Shown here: one piece after another, positions 17,237 through 24,692 of the stretch | Position numbering within the stretch: the stretch's first letter is position 1 | Layout of the letters: every line of letters begins with the position of its first letter | Assembly (NCBI RefSeq): GCF_001623525.1 | Contig: NZ_CP015225.1 | Coordinates: forward strand, 372,001 to 436,000 | Direction: 5' to 3' | Origin: Pseudomonas fluorescens | Lineage (GTDB): Bacteria; Pseudomonadota; Gammaproteobacteria; Pseudomonadales; Pseudomonadaceae | Length of the DNA: 64,000 nucleotides | Notes under the pieces: model-generated | Databases searched by the model: none | Told to the model about the DNA's origin: nothing | What the model saw: the letters and a program-made list of their open reading frames with translations, nothing else | Program-made: the position numbers and the translations under genes

Positions 17237-18187
17237 TTACAGCGCGCCCACTTCCTTGTAGTAGCGCTCGGCACCGGGGTGGAGTGCGATCGGCAGGTTC
17301 TTCGCGGCGTTTTTCAGGGTGATGTCCTTGGCCGCTGAATGGGAGGTGCCCAGGCGAGTGAGGTTCTCGAAGAGCAGCTTGGTCATCTGGTACGCCACCT
17401 CATCCGGGACATCCTCGCGGGTGACCAGGATGTTGGTGATGGCCACCGTCGGTACGGCCTCCGCCTGACCATCGTAGGTATTGGCCGGAATCATTGCGCT
17501 CTGATACGCCGGGTTGCCGATTTTCTCCACCACATCGGTGGGCACTGCTACGTAGCTCAGCGCCATGGTCGAGGCCAGGTCGCGAATGGCCGCCATTCCC
17601 AGGCCCGAGGACTGCAGTGTGGCGTCCAGTTGGCGGTTCTTGATCAAGTCCACCGACTCGGCGAACGGCAAGTACTGGACCTTCATGTCCTGGTAGGTCA
17701 GCCCCGCAGCCTTGAATATCGCCCGGGCATTGAGTTCGGTACCGGATTTTGCCGCGCCGACGGAAACGGTCTTGCCCTTGAGGTCGGCCAATGTCTTGAT
17801 GCCGGACTCCTGGCTGGCGACGATCTGGATGTAGTTGGGATAGGCGCCAGCGATGGCGCGCAGCTTGGTCAACGGCGCCTTGAAACCGGCGTCTTCCACG
17901 CCGTTCTTGGCATCCGCCACCGAGTCACCCAGGGCCAGGGCCAGCTCACCACGACCGGCTTGCAGCAGGTTGAGGTTTTCCACCGAGGCCTTGGTGGCTT
18001 GCACCGATGTCTTGGCGTCCTGGATGCCGCTGCTGTAGATCTGTGAAAGCCCGACCCCGATCGGGTAATAAACTCCGCTGGTGCCGCCCGTGAGGATGTT
18101 GATGTACACCGGGGCGGCCTGGGCCGTGGTGCTGACCACCAGGGCTGCCGCGGCGGCCAGGAGGGTGAAGTGCTTGTTGACTCGCAT
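17237..18187 (-). CDS. TAXI-family TRAP solute-binding protein
   Basis: The 316-residue periplasmic binding protein has a Sec signal peptide (FTLLAAAAALVVSTTAQAAP). The TAXI signature follows directly: INILTGGTSGVYYPIGVGLSQIYS. Further family features are VQATKASVENLNLLQAGRGELALALGDSVADAKNG and LKGKTVSVGAAKSGTELNARAIFKAAGL. It delivers substrate to the fused permease downstream (81 bp). Known TAXI substrates include glutamate/glutamine and dicarboxylates, but nothing here points to one. It is the first gene of a three-gene minus-strand operon. Confidence 0.95.
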   Translation of the reverse strand: MRVNKHFTLLAAAAALVVSTTAQAAPVYINILTGGTSGVYYPIGVGLSQIYSSGIQDAKTSVQATKASVENLNLLQAGRGELALALGDSVADAKNGVEDAGFKAPLTKLRAIAGAYPNYIQIVASQESGIKTLADLKGKTVSVGAAKSGTELNARAIFKAAGLTYQDMKVQYLPFAESVDLIKNRQLDATLQSSGLGMAAIRDLASTMALSYVAVPTDVVEKIGNPAYQSAMIPANTYDGQAEAVPTVAITNILVTREDVPDEVAYQMTKLLFENLTRLGTSHSAAKDITLKNAAKNLPIALHPGAERYYKEVGAL

Positions 18188-18279
18188 GGGGACCTCTCCG
18201 TCTTGTTATGGCTTATGCAGAGTCTTTCCACTGTAGTTCAAGCGCGGGTGATGGCGAGTCGAGTGGCCGTAAAGGCTTC

Positions 18280-18411
18280 TGTGGCGAGGGAGCTTGCTCC
18301 CGCTCGGCGGCGCAGCCGTCGTAAAACCGACAAACACGGTCTGCCTGAAAAATTGCGTCAGCCTCTTTCGGGGCTGCTGCGTAACCCAGCGGGAGCAAGC
18401 TCCCTCGCCAC
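18280..18411. repeat. REP pair (REPIN)
   Basis: Inverted GAGGGAGCTTGCTCCC arms with a divergent centre between the TAXI gene promoter region and the 3' end of the lacI-type gene. The right end reads CTCGCCACT, with the last base changed from the usual CTCGCCACA. Confidence 0.88.
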
Positions 18412-18421
18412 TGGCCCCTTG

Positions 18422-19426
18422 TTAGGCCAGGGGCGCCGTACTGCCTCGCACCGTCAACTCGAACGGCAACACCACATGCCGCTCGGCAATCGGCTTCTTC
18501 TCGATCAGAGCAATCAGCATCTGCACCGCCTTTTCCCCAAAGATTTCGGCAGGCTGTGAAATGGTGGTCAGGGGCGGGTCGCAGTAGGCGGCGAACGGGA
18601 TGTCATCAAAACCCACCAGGGAAATATCCTCGGGCACCCGCAGGCCCATTTGCTTGATGCGCCTGAGCGCGCCGATGGCCATCTCGTCGTTTTCACAGAA
18701 CAGTGCGCTGGGGCGGTCGGCCAGCGCCAACATCGCGCCGGCCCCGTCATCACCGGCCTTCAAGGTGAAGTCGCCATGGCAGATCAGGCTGGGGTCGACG
18801 GCGATACCGGCCTGGCTCAGGGCATCCTGGTAGCCGGCCACGCGATCCAGGGTCAGGGGGCTGCTGCGTGGCCCCTTGATGATGCCGATGCGGCGGTGGC
18901 CGAGGCCGATCAGGTGCTCGGTCATGGCCTGGGCGGCGGCGCGGTTGTCGAGACTGATGGTCGGGTAGGGGGCGTTCTTGACCACTTCGCAGGCGTTGAC
19001 CAGCGGCAGGCTTTCGACGCCTGCCGGCATCGATTCGAAAGGATCGCTGGCGCGCAACTGGATCACCCCGTCGGCCTGGTGGGCGTAGACCAGCGCGGCA
19101 AATTCCCGCTCGATCTGCGCGCGGCCCCGGGTGTCGCACAGCAGCAATCGATAACCCGCCGCCTGCGCGGCCTGCTGCGCGCCGCTGATGACCCGGGCGA
19201 AAAACGTATTGGCGATGGCCGGCACCAGGATCACCAGGTTGCCGGTGCGCCGGGAGCGAAATTGCACCGCCATCAGGTTGGGCCGATAGCCGGCCTGTTC
19301 CACCGCCGCGTTGACCTTGTCCCGCGTTTCGGGAAGCACCCGCTCGGGCGATTTCAGGGTTCTGGACACCGTGGCCACCGAAACACCCGCCAGCCGGGCC
19401 ACCTCACGAATGTTGGACAAAATCAC
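18422..19426 (-). CDS. LacI/GalR-family transcriptional regulator
   Basis: The 334-residue protein has the LacI helix-turn-helix at the N-terminus (IREVARLAGVSVATVSRTLKSPERVLPETRDKVNAAVEQAGYRPN) and a periplasmic-binding-protein-like sugar domain (LVILVPAIANTFFARVISGAQQAAQAAGY, LIGLGHRRIGIIKGP, EDISLVGFDDIPFAAYCDPPLTTISQP). The start is a GTG at 19426 and is not certain; a TTG two codons downstream is possible. It is divergent from the Gfo/Idh-isomerase-MFS genes, and the palindrome at 19541-19562 is its probable operator. By context it should repress the sugar genes and respond to their substrate. Confidence 0.95.
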   Translation of the reverse strand: MILSNIREVARLAGVSVATVSRTLKSPERVLPETRDKVNAAVEQAGYRPNLMAVQFRSRRTGNLVILVPAIANTFFARVISGAQQAAQAAGYRLLLCDTRGRAQIEREFAALVYAHQADGVIQLRASDPFESMPAGVESLPLVNACEVVKNAPYPTISLDNRAAAQAMTEHLIGLGHRRIGIIKGPRSSPLTLDRVAGYQDALSQAGIAVDPSLICHGDFTLKAGDDGAGAMLALADRPSALFCENDEMAIGALRRIKQMGLRVPEDISLVGFDDIPFAAYCDPPLTTISQPAEIFGEKAVQMLIALIEKKPIAERHVVLPFELTVRGSTAPLA

Positions 19427-19505
19427 CTCGGGGAACAGGGGGTACGGTGGGGAGCTTACCGCAGGTTGAGCGCCTCACAAATATTCCACGGTGAACCTCG
19501 TGGGT

Positions 19506-19534
19506 TTGACACGCGGGGAAACTGAGCCTAGATT
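19506..19534 (+). promoter_or_regulatory. Sigma-70-type promoter of the sugar operon
   Basis: TTGACA (19506-19511) and TAGATT (19529-19534) are separated by exactly 17 bp. The -35 is a perfect match and the -10 matches four of six consensus positions. The transcription start would fall at about 19541, within the operator palindrome, so repressor binding would block the promoter. Confidence 0.7.
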
Positions 19535-19540
19535 TTTGCC

Positions 19541-19562
19541 ATGATGTAACCGGTTACATCAT
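19541..19562. promoter_or_regulatory. LacI-family operator palindrome
   Basis: The 22-bp site is a perfect palindrome with core ATGTAACCGGTTACAT and outer ATG/CAT bases. A central CG within an AACCGGTT core is typical of LacI/GalR operators. It sits just after the -10 element and about 25 bp before the Gfo/Idh start, in the intergenic region shared with the LacI-family gene. Confidence 0.85.
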
Positions 19563-19586
19563 CATCCTGACAGGAAGACAATCGCG

Positions 19587-20762
19587 ATGAATCCTGTAGC
19601 ACCGAAAATAAGAATGGGCTTCGTCGGCGGTGGAGAGGGCGCGTTCATCGGCCAGGCCCACCGTCAGGCCGCGGGCCTGGACGGCGGTTTCGAACTGGTC
19701 TGCGGCGCATTCAGCCGCGACCCTCGCAACACTCGGCAGACCGGCGCGGCCCTGGGCCTGGCCGCGTCCCGTTGCTACCACGACTGGCAGCAGATGCTCG
19801 ACACCGAAGCGCTGCTGCCGCTTGATCAGCGCATGGAATTGCTGGTCATTGTTACCCCCAATCATCTTCATGCACCCATCGCCAGCGAGGCCTTGAAAGC
19901 CGGTTTCCATGTGTTCAGCGAGAAACCCGCCGCGCTGGACCTCAACGAGTTGCTGGCCCTCAGGGAAGTGCTGCAAGGCAGCCGTTGCCTCTACGGGCTG
20001 GCCCATACCTACCTGGGTTATCCCATGGTGTGGCAGGCCCGGGAGATGGTGCGCTCGGGCGCGATCGGCCAGGTGCGCAAAGTGCTGGTCGAGTACCCCC
20101 AAGGCTGGCTCAGCCAGGATGTCGCCGCCCAGGGCAATAAACAGGCCGAATGGCGCGACGACCCCGGGCAGTCCGGCCTGGGCGGTTGCATCGGCGACAT
20201 CGGCACCCACGCGTTTTCCCTCGCCGAGTTCGTCGCAGACCAGCCTATCCAGCAGCTATGCGCCACATTGGGCACCCATGTGCCGGGCCGGCAATTGGAT
20301 GACGACGTTGCGATGCTGTTCAAGATGGCGGGTGGCGCCAGCGGTGTGCTGATCGCAAGCCAGGTCTGCACCGGCGAAGAGAACCCGCTGAAGATTCGCG
20401 TCTACGGCGATAAGGGCGCCTTGGAGTGGCGCCAGGAAGAACCGGCGAGCCTGATCCATCGCGCCTTCGACCAGCCTTTGCGCATCCTGCGTAGCGGCGT
20501 CGGCCAGCCGTGGCTGTGCGCGGCGGCCACGCGGCGCATGCGCCTGCCGGCCGGGCATCCCGAGGGCTACTTGGAAGCCATGGCCAACCTCTACGGCGAT
20601 TTCGCCCACGCTATTCGCAACCATGTCGAAGGCCCTGACGTCCCTGGCGTGCCCGGCATCGAGACCGGCTTGCGTGGCATGGCCTTCATCGAGGCCGCCA
20701 TCCTCAACCACCGTGGCGACGCGAAGTGGACCACCGTGCAAACCGGAGCATCCCTGTTGTGA
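19587..20762 (+). CDS. Gfo/Idh/MocA-family sugar oxidoreductase
   Basis: The 391-residue protein is an NAD(P)-dependent dehydrogenase of sugars or cyclitols. The Rossmann motif GFVGGGEGAFIGQAHRQAA is near the N-terminus, followed by LLVIVTPNHLHAPIASEALKAGFHVFSEKPAALDL with the catalytic lysine in the EKP motif, and the GGCIGDIGTHAFSLAEFV segment with the conserved histidine. The start has AGGAAG nine bases upstream. It is the first gene of an operon with a TIM-barrel isomerase and an MFS permease, which suggests oxidation of an imported sugar or glycoside, with the keto product handled by the isomerase. Confidence 0.93.
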   Translation: MNPVAPKIRMGFVGGGEGAFIGQAHRQAAGLDGGFELVCGAFSRDPRNTRQTGAALGLAASRCYHDWQQMLDTEALLPLDQRMELLVIVTPNHLHAPIASEALKAGFHVFSEKPAALDLNELLALREVLQGSRCLYGLAHTYLGYPMVWQAREMVRSGAIGQVRKVLVEYPQGWLSQDVAAQGNKQAEWRDDPGQSGLGGCIGDIGTHAFSLAEFVADQPIQQLCATLGTHVPGRQLDDDVAMLFKMAGGASGVLIASQVCTGEENPLKIRVYGDKGALEWRQEEPASLIHRAFDQPLRILRSGVGQPWLCAAATRRMRLPAGHPEGYLEAMANLYGDFAHAIRNHVEGPDVPGVPGIETGLRGMAFIEAAILNHRGDAKWTTVQTGASLL

Positions 20763-21850
20763 ATACCCTCGACACACCACCGAGCGGCCTGCGTGGCCCA
20801 GGTATTTTCCTGGCGCAATTCATGTCCGCCGAAGCGCCGTTCGATACCCTGGCCAACATCGCCCAGTGGGCGGCGTCGCAAGGCTACAAGGCCATTCAAC
20901 TGCCGACGTCGGGCACCCAATACATCGACCTGGCCCGGGCCGCCGAGAGCCAGGACTATTGCGATGAACTCAAGGCCACCTGTGCCCAGGCCGGTGTCGA
21001 GATCAGCGAGTTATCGACGCACCTGCAAGGCCAGTTGGTGGCAGTGCACCCGGCGTTCGACGCGCTGTTTGACGACTTCGCTCCGGCCCATCTGCGCGGC
21101 CAGCCCCAGGCGCGGACCGAATGGGCGATCGAGCAACTCAAATTGGCTGCCCGCGCCAGCCAGCGGTTGGGGCTGAAGGCTCATGCAACGTTTTCTGGCG
21201 CGCTGCTGTGGCCGTATTTCTACCCCTGGCCGCAGCGCCCGGCGGGCCTGTTGGAGCAGGGTTTCGCCGAACTGGCCCGGCGCTGGTTGCCGATTCTCGA
21301 CTGCTTTGACGCGGCGGGGGTGGACCTGTGCTACGAAATCCACCCCGGCGAAGACCTCCACGACGGGGCCTCGTTCGAGCGCTTCCTGGAGGCGGTCGAT
21401 CATCACCCACGGGCGGCGATCCTCTACGACCCCAGCCATTTGCTGCTGCAACAGATGGACTACCTGGGCTTCATCGACCGCTACCACGCACGCATCCGCA
21501 TGTTCCACGTCAAGGACGCCGAATTTCGCCCCGATGCCCGTTCCGGGGTGTACGGCGGTTACCAGGGTTGGGTCGATCGGCCCGGGCGGTTTCGTTCGCT
21601 GGGCGACGGCCAGATCGATTTCAAATCGATCTTCAGCAAGCTGACCCAATACGATTTCAGCGGTTGGGCGGTCCTGGAATGGGAATGCTGCTTGAAGGAT
21701 TCACAACAGGGCGCCGCAGAAGGGGCAGCGTTCATCCAGCGGCACATGATCAGCAAGACCGGCAAGGCGTTCGATGATTTCGCCAGTGTCACGGCGGATG
21801 AGGATTCCAATCGACGGTTGTTGGGTTTGCCCCCAATGCCAATGACATAA
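20759..21850 (+). CDS. Sugar phosphate isomerase/epimerase (xylose isomerase-like TIM barrel)
   Basis: The 363-residue AP-endonuclease-2-type TIM barrel protein starts at a GTG that overlaps the previous stop (GTGA). Metal-site motifs of the family are VDLCYEIHPGEDLHDGASFERFLE, AAILYDPSHLLLQQMDYLGFIDRYHARIRMFHVKDAEF, and a late WAVLEWECCLKDSQQGAAEGAAFIQRHM. The carboxylates and histidines (E in YEIHPGED, D in YDPSH, H and D in FHVKDAE) fit a divalent-metal isomerase or epimerase. Partner genes suggest action on a keto-sugar made by the adjacent oxidoreductase (inference). Confidence 0.9.
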   Translation: MNTLDTPPSGLRGPGIFLAQFMSAEAPFDTLANIAQWAASQGYKAIQLPTSGTQYIDLARAAESQDYCDELKATCAQAGVEISELSTHLQGQLVAVHPAFDALFDDFAPAHLRGQPQARTEWAIEQLKLAARASQRLGLKAHATFSGALLWPYFYPWPQRPAGLLEQGFAELARRWLPILDCFDAAGVDLCYEIHPGEDLHDGASFERFLEAVDHHPRAAILYDPSHLLLQQMDYLGFIDRYHARIRMFHVKDAEFRPDARSGVYGGYQGWVDRPGRFRSLGDGQIDFKSIFSKLTQYDFSGWAVLEWECCLKDSQQGAAEGAAFIQRHMISKTGKAFDDFASVTADEDSNRRLLGLPPMPMT

Positions 21851-21991
21851 CCCTGTGGCGAGGGGATTTATCCCCGTTGGGCTGCGAAGCAGTCCTAAAC
21901 CCTGACATCCCGGTTCGCCCAGGTTGATTGAGTCGACTGTTTTTTGGGGCTGCTTCGCAGCCCAGCGGGGATAAATCCCCTCGCCACAGGG
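21851..21991. repeat. REP pair, GGGGATTTATCCCC variant
   Basis: Inverted arms CCCTGTGGCGAGGGGATTTA and complement bound a centre that itself repeats GGGCTGCGAAGC / GCTTCGCAGCCC. The stem core differs from other REPs here (GGGGATTTATCCCC instead of GGGAGCTTGCTCCC), so it is a separate subfamily. It sits inside the operon between the isomerase and the MFS gene. Confidence 0.88.
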
Positions 21992-22041
21992 GCTCTGCAA
22001 AACTCCATTTCCACAAGAACAACAATAAAACGGTGACGCTC

Positions 22042-23274
22042 ATGACCACGATGAATGCACGCCTCAGCGTGATGATGTTCCTGCAGTTCTTTATCTGGGG
22101 TGGCTGGTTCGTCACCCTTGGCACCTTCCTCTCCAGCACCCTGGGCGCCAGCGGCGGGCAGATCGGCATGGCGTTCTCCACGCAATCGTGGGGAGCGATC
22201 ATTGCGCCGTTCGTCATCGGCCTGATCGCCGACCGCTTCTTCAACGCCGAACGGATCCTGGCGGTGTTGCACCTGCTCGGTGCGGTGTTGCTGTATCAGC
22301 TGTATTCGGCGGCGGATTTCAGCGTGTTCTACCCGTACGTGCTGGTGTACATGGTGGTCTACATGCCGACGCTGGCCCTGGTCAATTCCGTGGCGTTCCG
22401 GCAAATGCGCGATCCGGCGCTGGAGTTCTCCCGTATCCGGGTGTGGGGCACGATTGGCTGGATCGTCGCGGGCGTGGTGATCAGTTTTGTGTTCGCCTGG
22501 GATTCGCGCGAAGCGATCTCGGCAGGCGGCTTGCGCAATACGTTCCTGATGGCGGCCGTTGCTTCCCTGGTACTGGGGCTCTACAGCTTCACGCTGCCGG
22601 CCACGGCGCCGCTCAAGGAACAGGCCCGCGCGGGCGGCGTCAGGCAGTTGCTGGGGCTGGACGCGTTGGGGCTGTTGAAGGATCGCAGCTACCTGGTGTT
22701 CTTCATCGCCTCGATCCTGATCTGCATTCCCCTGGCGTTCTATTACCAGAATGCCAACCCGTTCCTGGCCGAAACCGGGATGACCAACCCAACGGCGAAG
22801 ATGGCCATCGGGCAGGTCTCGGAAGTGTTGTTCATGCTGCTGTTGCCACTGTTCATCCAGCGCTTTGGCATCAAGCTGGCGCTGTTGGTGGGGATGTTGG
22901 CGTGGGCGTTGCGCTACCTGTTGTTCGCCTACGGCAATAACGGCGACCTGGCGTTCATGCTGTTCACCGGCATTGCCCTGCATGGCATCTGCTACGACTT
23001 CTTTTTTGTCTCGGGGCAGATCTACACCGATGCCAAGGCACCGGAGCGCTTTCGCAGCTCCGCCCAGGGGCTGATTACCCTGGCGACCTATGGTGTGGGG
23101 ATGCTGATCGGCTTCTGGGTGGCGGGGCAGGTGACCGATCACTTTGTCGTGGCGGGCGGTCATGACTGGCAGAGCATCTGGCTGTTCCCGGCCGGTTTCG
23201 CGCTGCTGGTGTTGCTCTGCTTCCTGTTTACCTTCCGCGGCCAGCAAGCGCTCGCTGCGTCGTCAAAGGCTTGA
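22042..23274 (+). CDS. MFS permease, nucleoside:H+ symporter (NupG) family
   Basis: The 410-residue protein has about twelve membrane helices. The N-terminus (MFLQFFIWGGWFVTLGTFLSSTLG) and TM2 (AFSTQSWGAIIAPFVIGLIADRFFNAERIL) resemble the NupG/XapB nucleoside symporter branch of the MFS, members of which often lie beside sugar oxidoreductases and isomerases. Mid-protein EFSRIRVWGTIGWIVAGVVISFVF and a closing helix before FTFRGQQA support this. By context it brings in a sugar or glycoside for the two upstream enzymes. The start is the ATG at 22042, or another ATG nine bases later. Confidence 0.88.
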   Translation: MTTMNARLSVMMFLQFFIWGGWFVTLGTFLSSTLGASGGQIGMAFSTQSWGAIIAPFVIGLIADRFFNAERILAVLHLLGAVLLYQLYSAADFSVFYPYVLVYMVVYMPTLALVNSVAFRQMRDPALEFSRIRVWGTIGWIVAGVVISFVFAWDSREAISAGGLRNTFLMAAVASLVLGLYSFTLPATAPLKEQARAGGVRQLLGLDALGLLKDRSYLVFFIASILICIPLAFYYQNANPFLAETGMTNPTAKMAIGQVSEVLFMLLLPLFIQRFGIKLALLVGMLAWALRYLLFAYGNNGDLAFMLFTGIALHGICYDFFFVSGQIYTDAKAPERFRSSAQGLITLATYGVGMLIGFWVAGQVTDHFVVAGGHDWQSIWLFPAGFALLVLLCFLFTFRGQQALAASSKA

Positions 23275-23292
23275 AGCAGGGCTGGGCGTCAG

Positions 23293-23949
23293 TCATTTGT
23301 GACTGACGTCCAGCTTGGTGTAGGTCACTTTCCCGCCTTCGTTGGAATAACCCTTGTTGTCCAAGGTGTAGACACCGGCCTTGAAATAGAAGTTATAGCC
23401 GTACCAGGACGGGTCCAACTTCACCTGTTTACCCGAGTTGCCGATCAGCACCGAGAGCTTGCCTTGCTTGTCCATTTGCAGCGAATAAGAGAAGGTCTTG
23501 TTCAGCGGCACGTTGGGCACGGTGTAGATCACCGGGCTCTTCTTGTCCTTGGGCTTGACCCGGTATTCCACGTCGATATTGCCGGTGCCCTTGGCGTAGC
23601 GGTACACCAGTTTCAACAACGGCGTAGGGGCGTCCTTGGCGTGGATCTGCGCCACCACCACCCGGCCTTCGGAAGGCACCTGGTTCACCGCCAGGGTGCC
23701 CTTGAGGGTATTGGTGCCGCTGTTGTAGCGCCAGTTGCGCAGCTTGCCGTCCTTGCTGGTTTCCCGCAGTTCGGAGCGCGGATATTCGCTTTTACCGGTA
23801 TGGGAACCGGTGACCGGCGCCCAGAAGACGATTCGCTGGCCGTTATTGTCGAAATACTTGTTTTTCAGGGTTGGCATGGCTTTGGTCGCCACGACCTGCG
23901 CCGGCGTTTGCACGGGCAGGGTAATGTTCCAGACAGTCAGGTCAATCAT
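23293..23949 (-). CDS. Alginate lyase, polysaccharide lyase family 7
   Basis: This 218-residue enzyme cleaves alginate by beta-elimination. All three PL7 signatures are present: YPRSELRE (residues about 56-63), QIH (101-103) and YFKAGVY (188-194), carrying the Arg, Gln/His and Tyr active-site residues. The ATG at 23949 has GGAGGG upstream. No signal peptide is seen, as in other short Pseudomonas PL7 proteins, so it is either cytoplasmic or released by a non-Sec route. It is convergent with the MFS gene and is not part of an alginate synthesis cluster here. Confidence 0.93.
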   Translation of the reverse strand: MIDLTVWNITLPVQTPAQVVATKAMPTLKNKYFDNNGQRIVFWAPVTGSHTGKSEYPRSELRETSKDGKLRNWRYNSGTNTLKGTLAVNQVPSEGRVVVAQIHAKDAPTPLLKLVYRYAKGTGNIDVEYRVKPKDKKSPVIYTVPNVPLNKTFSYSLQMDKQGKLSVLIGNSGKQVKLDPSWYGYNFYFKAGVYTLDNKGYSNEGGKVTYTKLDVSHK

Positions 23950-24152
23950 GATAAAACCCTCCAACGGGACCGGCCGTTACCTGGCGGCCGTCAAGACAGA
24001 AACTGCCTTCCGTGGCGCAGTTTTCATGTTATCGACGATGGGCTGTTTCGCTGGAGGAGCACCTGACGGATGGCTCTGCAATGAGCCTTTCAGGCACTGA
24101 ATTGAGCGGATTATCGTGTGTCAATTTGTTGCTGATCGGTTAGAGTACGCGC

Positions 24153-24176
24153 CGCCCGAGAGACGGATCCCGGGCG
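24153..24176. terminator. Hairpin CGCCCG/CGGGCG
   Basis: CGCCCG (24153-24158) pairs with CGGGCG (24171-24176), followed by TCTTT on the plus strand. It lies about 20 bp before the lipoprotein start, so it may be a weak terminator or a 5' leader hairpin for that gene. Confidence 0.4.
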
Positions 24177-24195
24177 TCTTTCCATGGAGCGTCAA

Positions 24196-24531
24196 ATGAA
24201 TCAAATCAGCAAAGTTGTCGCCTGCGCACTGTTCGGCCTGGCCCTGGCGGGTTGCACCGGCACCCCGATGAAAACCCAGCAATACGACAGCAGCCAATAC
24301 ACCGTTGTCGGCCACAGTGAAGCCAAGGCCACCGGCCTGTTGCTGTTCGGCGTGATCCCGATTCGCCAGAACAACCGTTTCGTACGCGCCCAGACCGCGG
24401 CGATCAAGGCCAAGGGTGGCGACGCCATGATCAACACCCAAGTCCAGGAAAACTGGTTCTGGGCCTGGGTCTTGACCGGTTACACCACCTCGGTGTCCGG
24501 TGACGTGGTCAAGCTGAAAAGCGTTCAGTGA
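24196..24531 (+). CDS. Small hypothetical lipoprotein
   Basis: The 111-residue protein begins MNQISKVVACALFGLALAGC, a lipoprotein signal with lipobox ALAGC (Cys20). The +2 residue is Thr, favouring outer-membrane sorting. The mature domain (QYTVVGHSEAKATGLLLFGVIPIRQNNRFVRAQTAAIKAKGGDAMINTQVQENW) looks like a small alpha/beta fold of the kind found in many Pseudomonas lipoproteins of unknown function. The ATG at 24196 follows a GGAGCG; an in-frame ATG four codons upstream is less likely. Confidence 0.8.
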   Translation: MNQISKVVACALFGLALAGCTGTPMKTQQYDSSQYTVVGHSEAKATGLLLFGVIPIRQNNRFVRAQTAAIKAKGGDAMINTQVQENWFWAWVLTGYTTSVSGDVVKLKSVQ

Positions 24532-24577
24532 CACCCTGCTTTAGAGTAGGTGAGCGCCGGTTGTAAAGGCGCTTACC

Positions 24578-24666
24578 TGTGGCGAGGGAGCTTGCTCCCG
24601 CTCGATCGCGCAGCGATCGCAAAAGGGCCGCTTCGCCGCCCAGCGGGAGCAAGCTCCCTCGCCACA
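24578..24666. repeat. REP pair (REPIN), short form
   Basis: Inverted GAGGGAGCTTGCTCCC arms with an unusually short centre. It separates the lipoprotein gene from the convergent lactate permease gene. Confidence 0.9.
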
Positions 24667-24692
24667 ACAGCCCGATCATGCCCGATCCTCTG

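Noticed and set aside
21895..23247. A 450-residue minus-strand open frame opposite the MFS gene
   Set aside because: Its composition (many His, Gln, Arg) is that of a shadow frame of a high-GC membrane protein gene; the plus strand encodes a clear permease.
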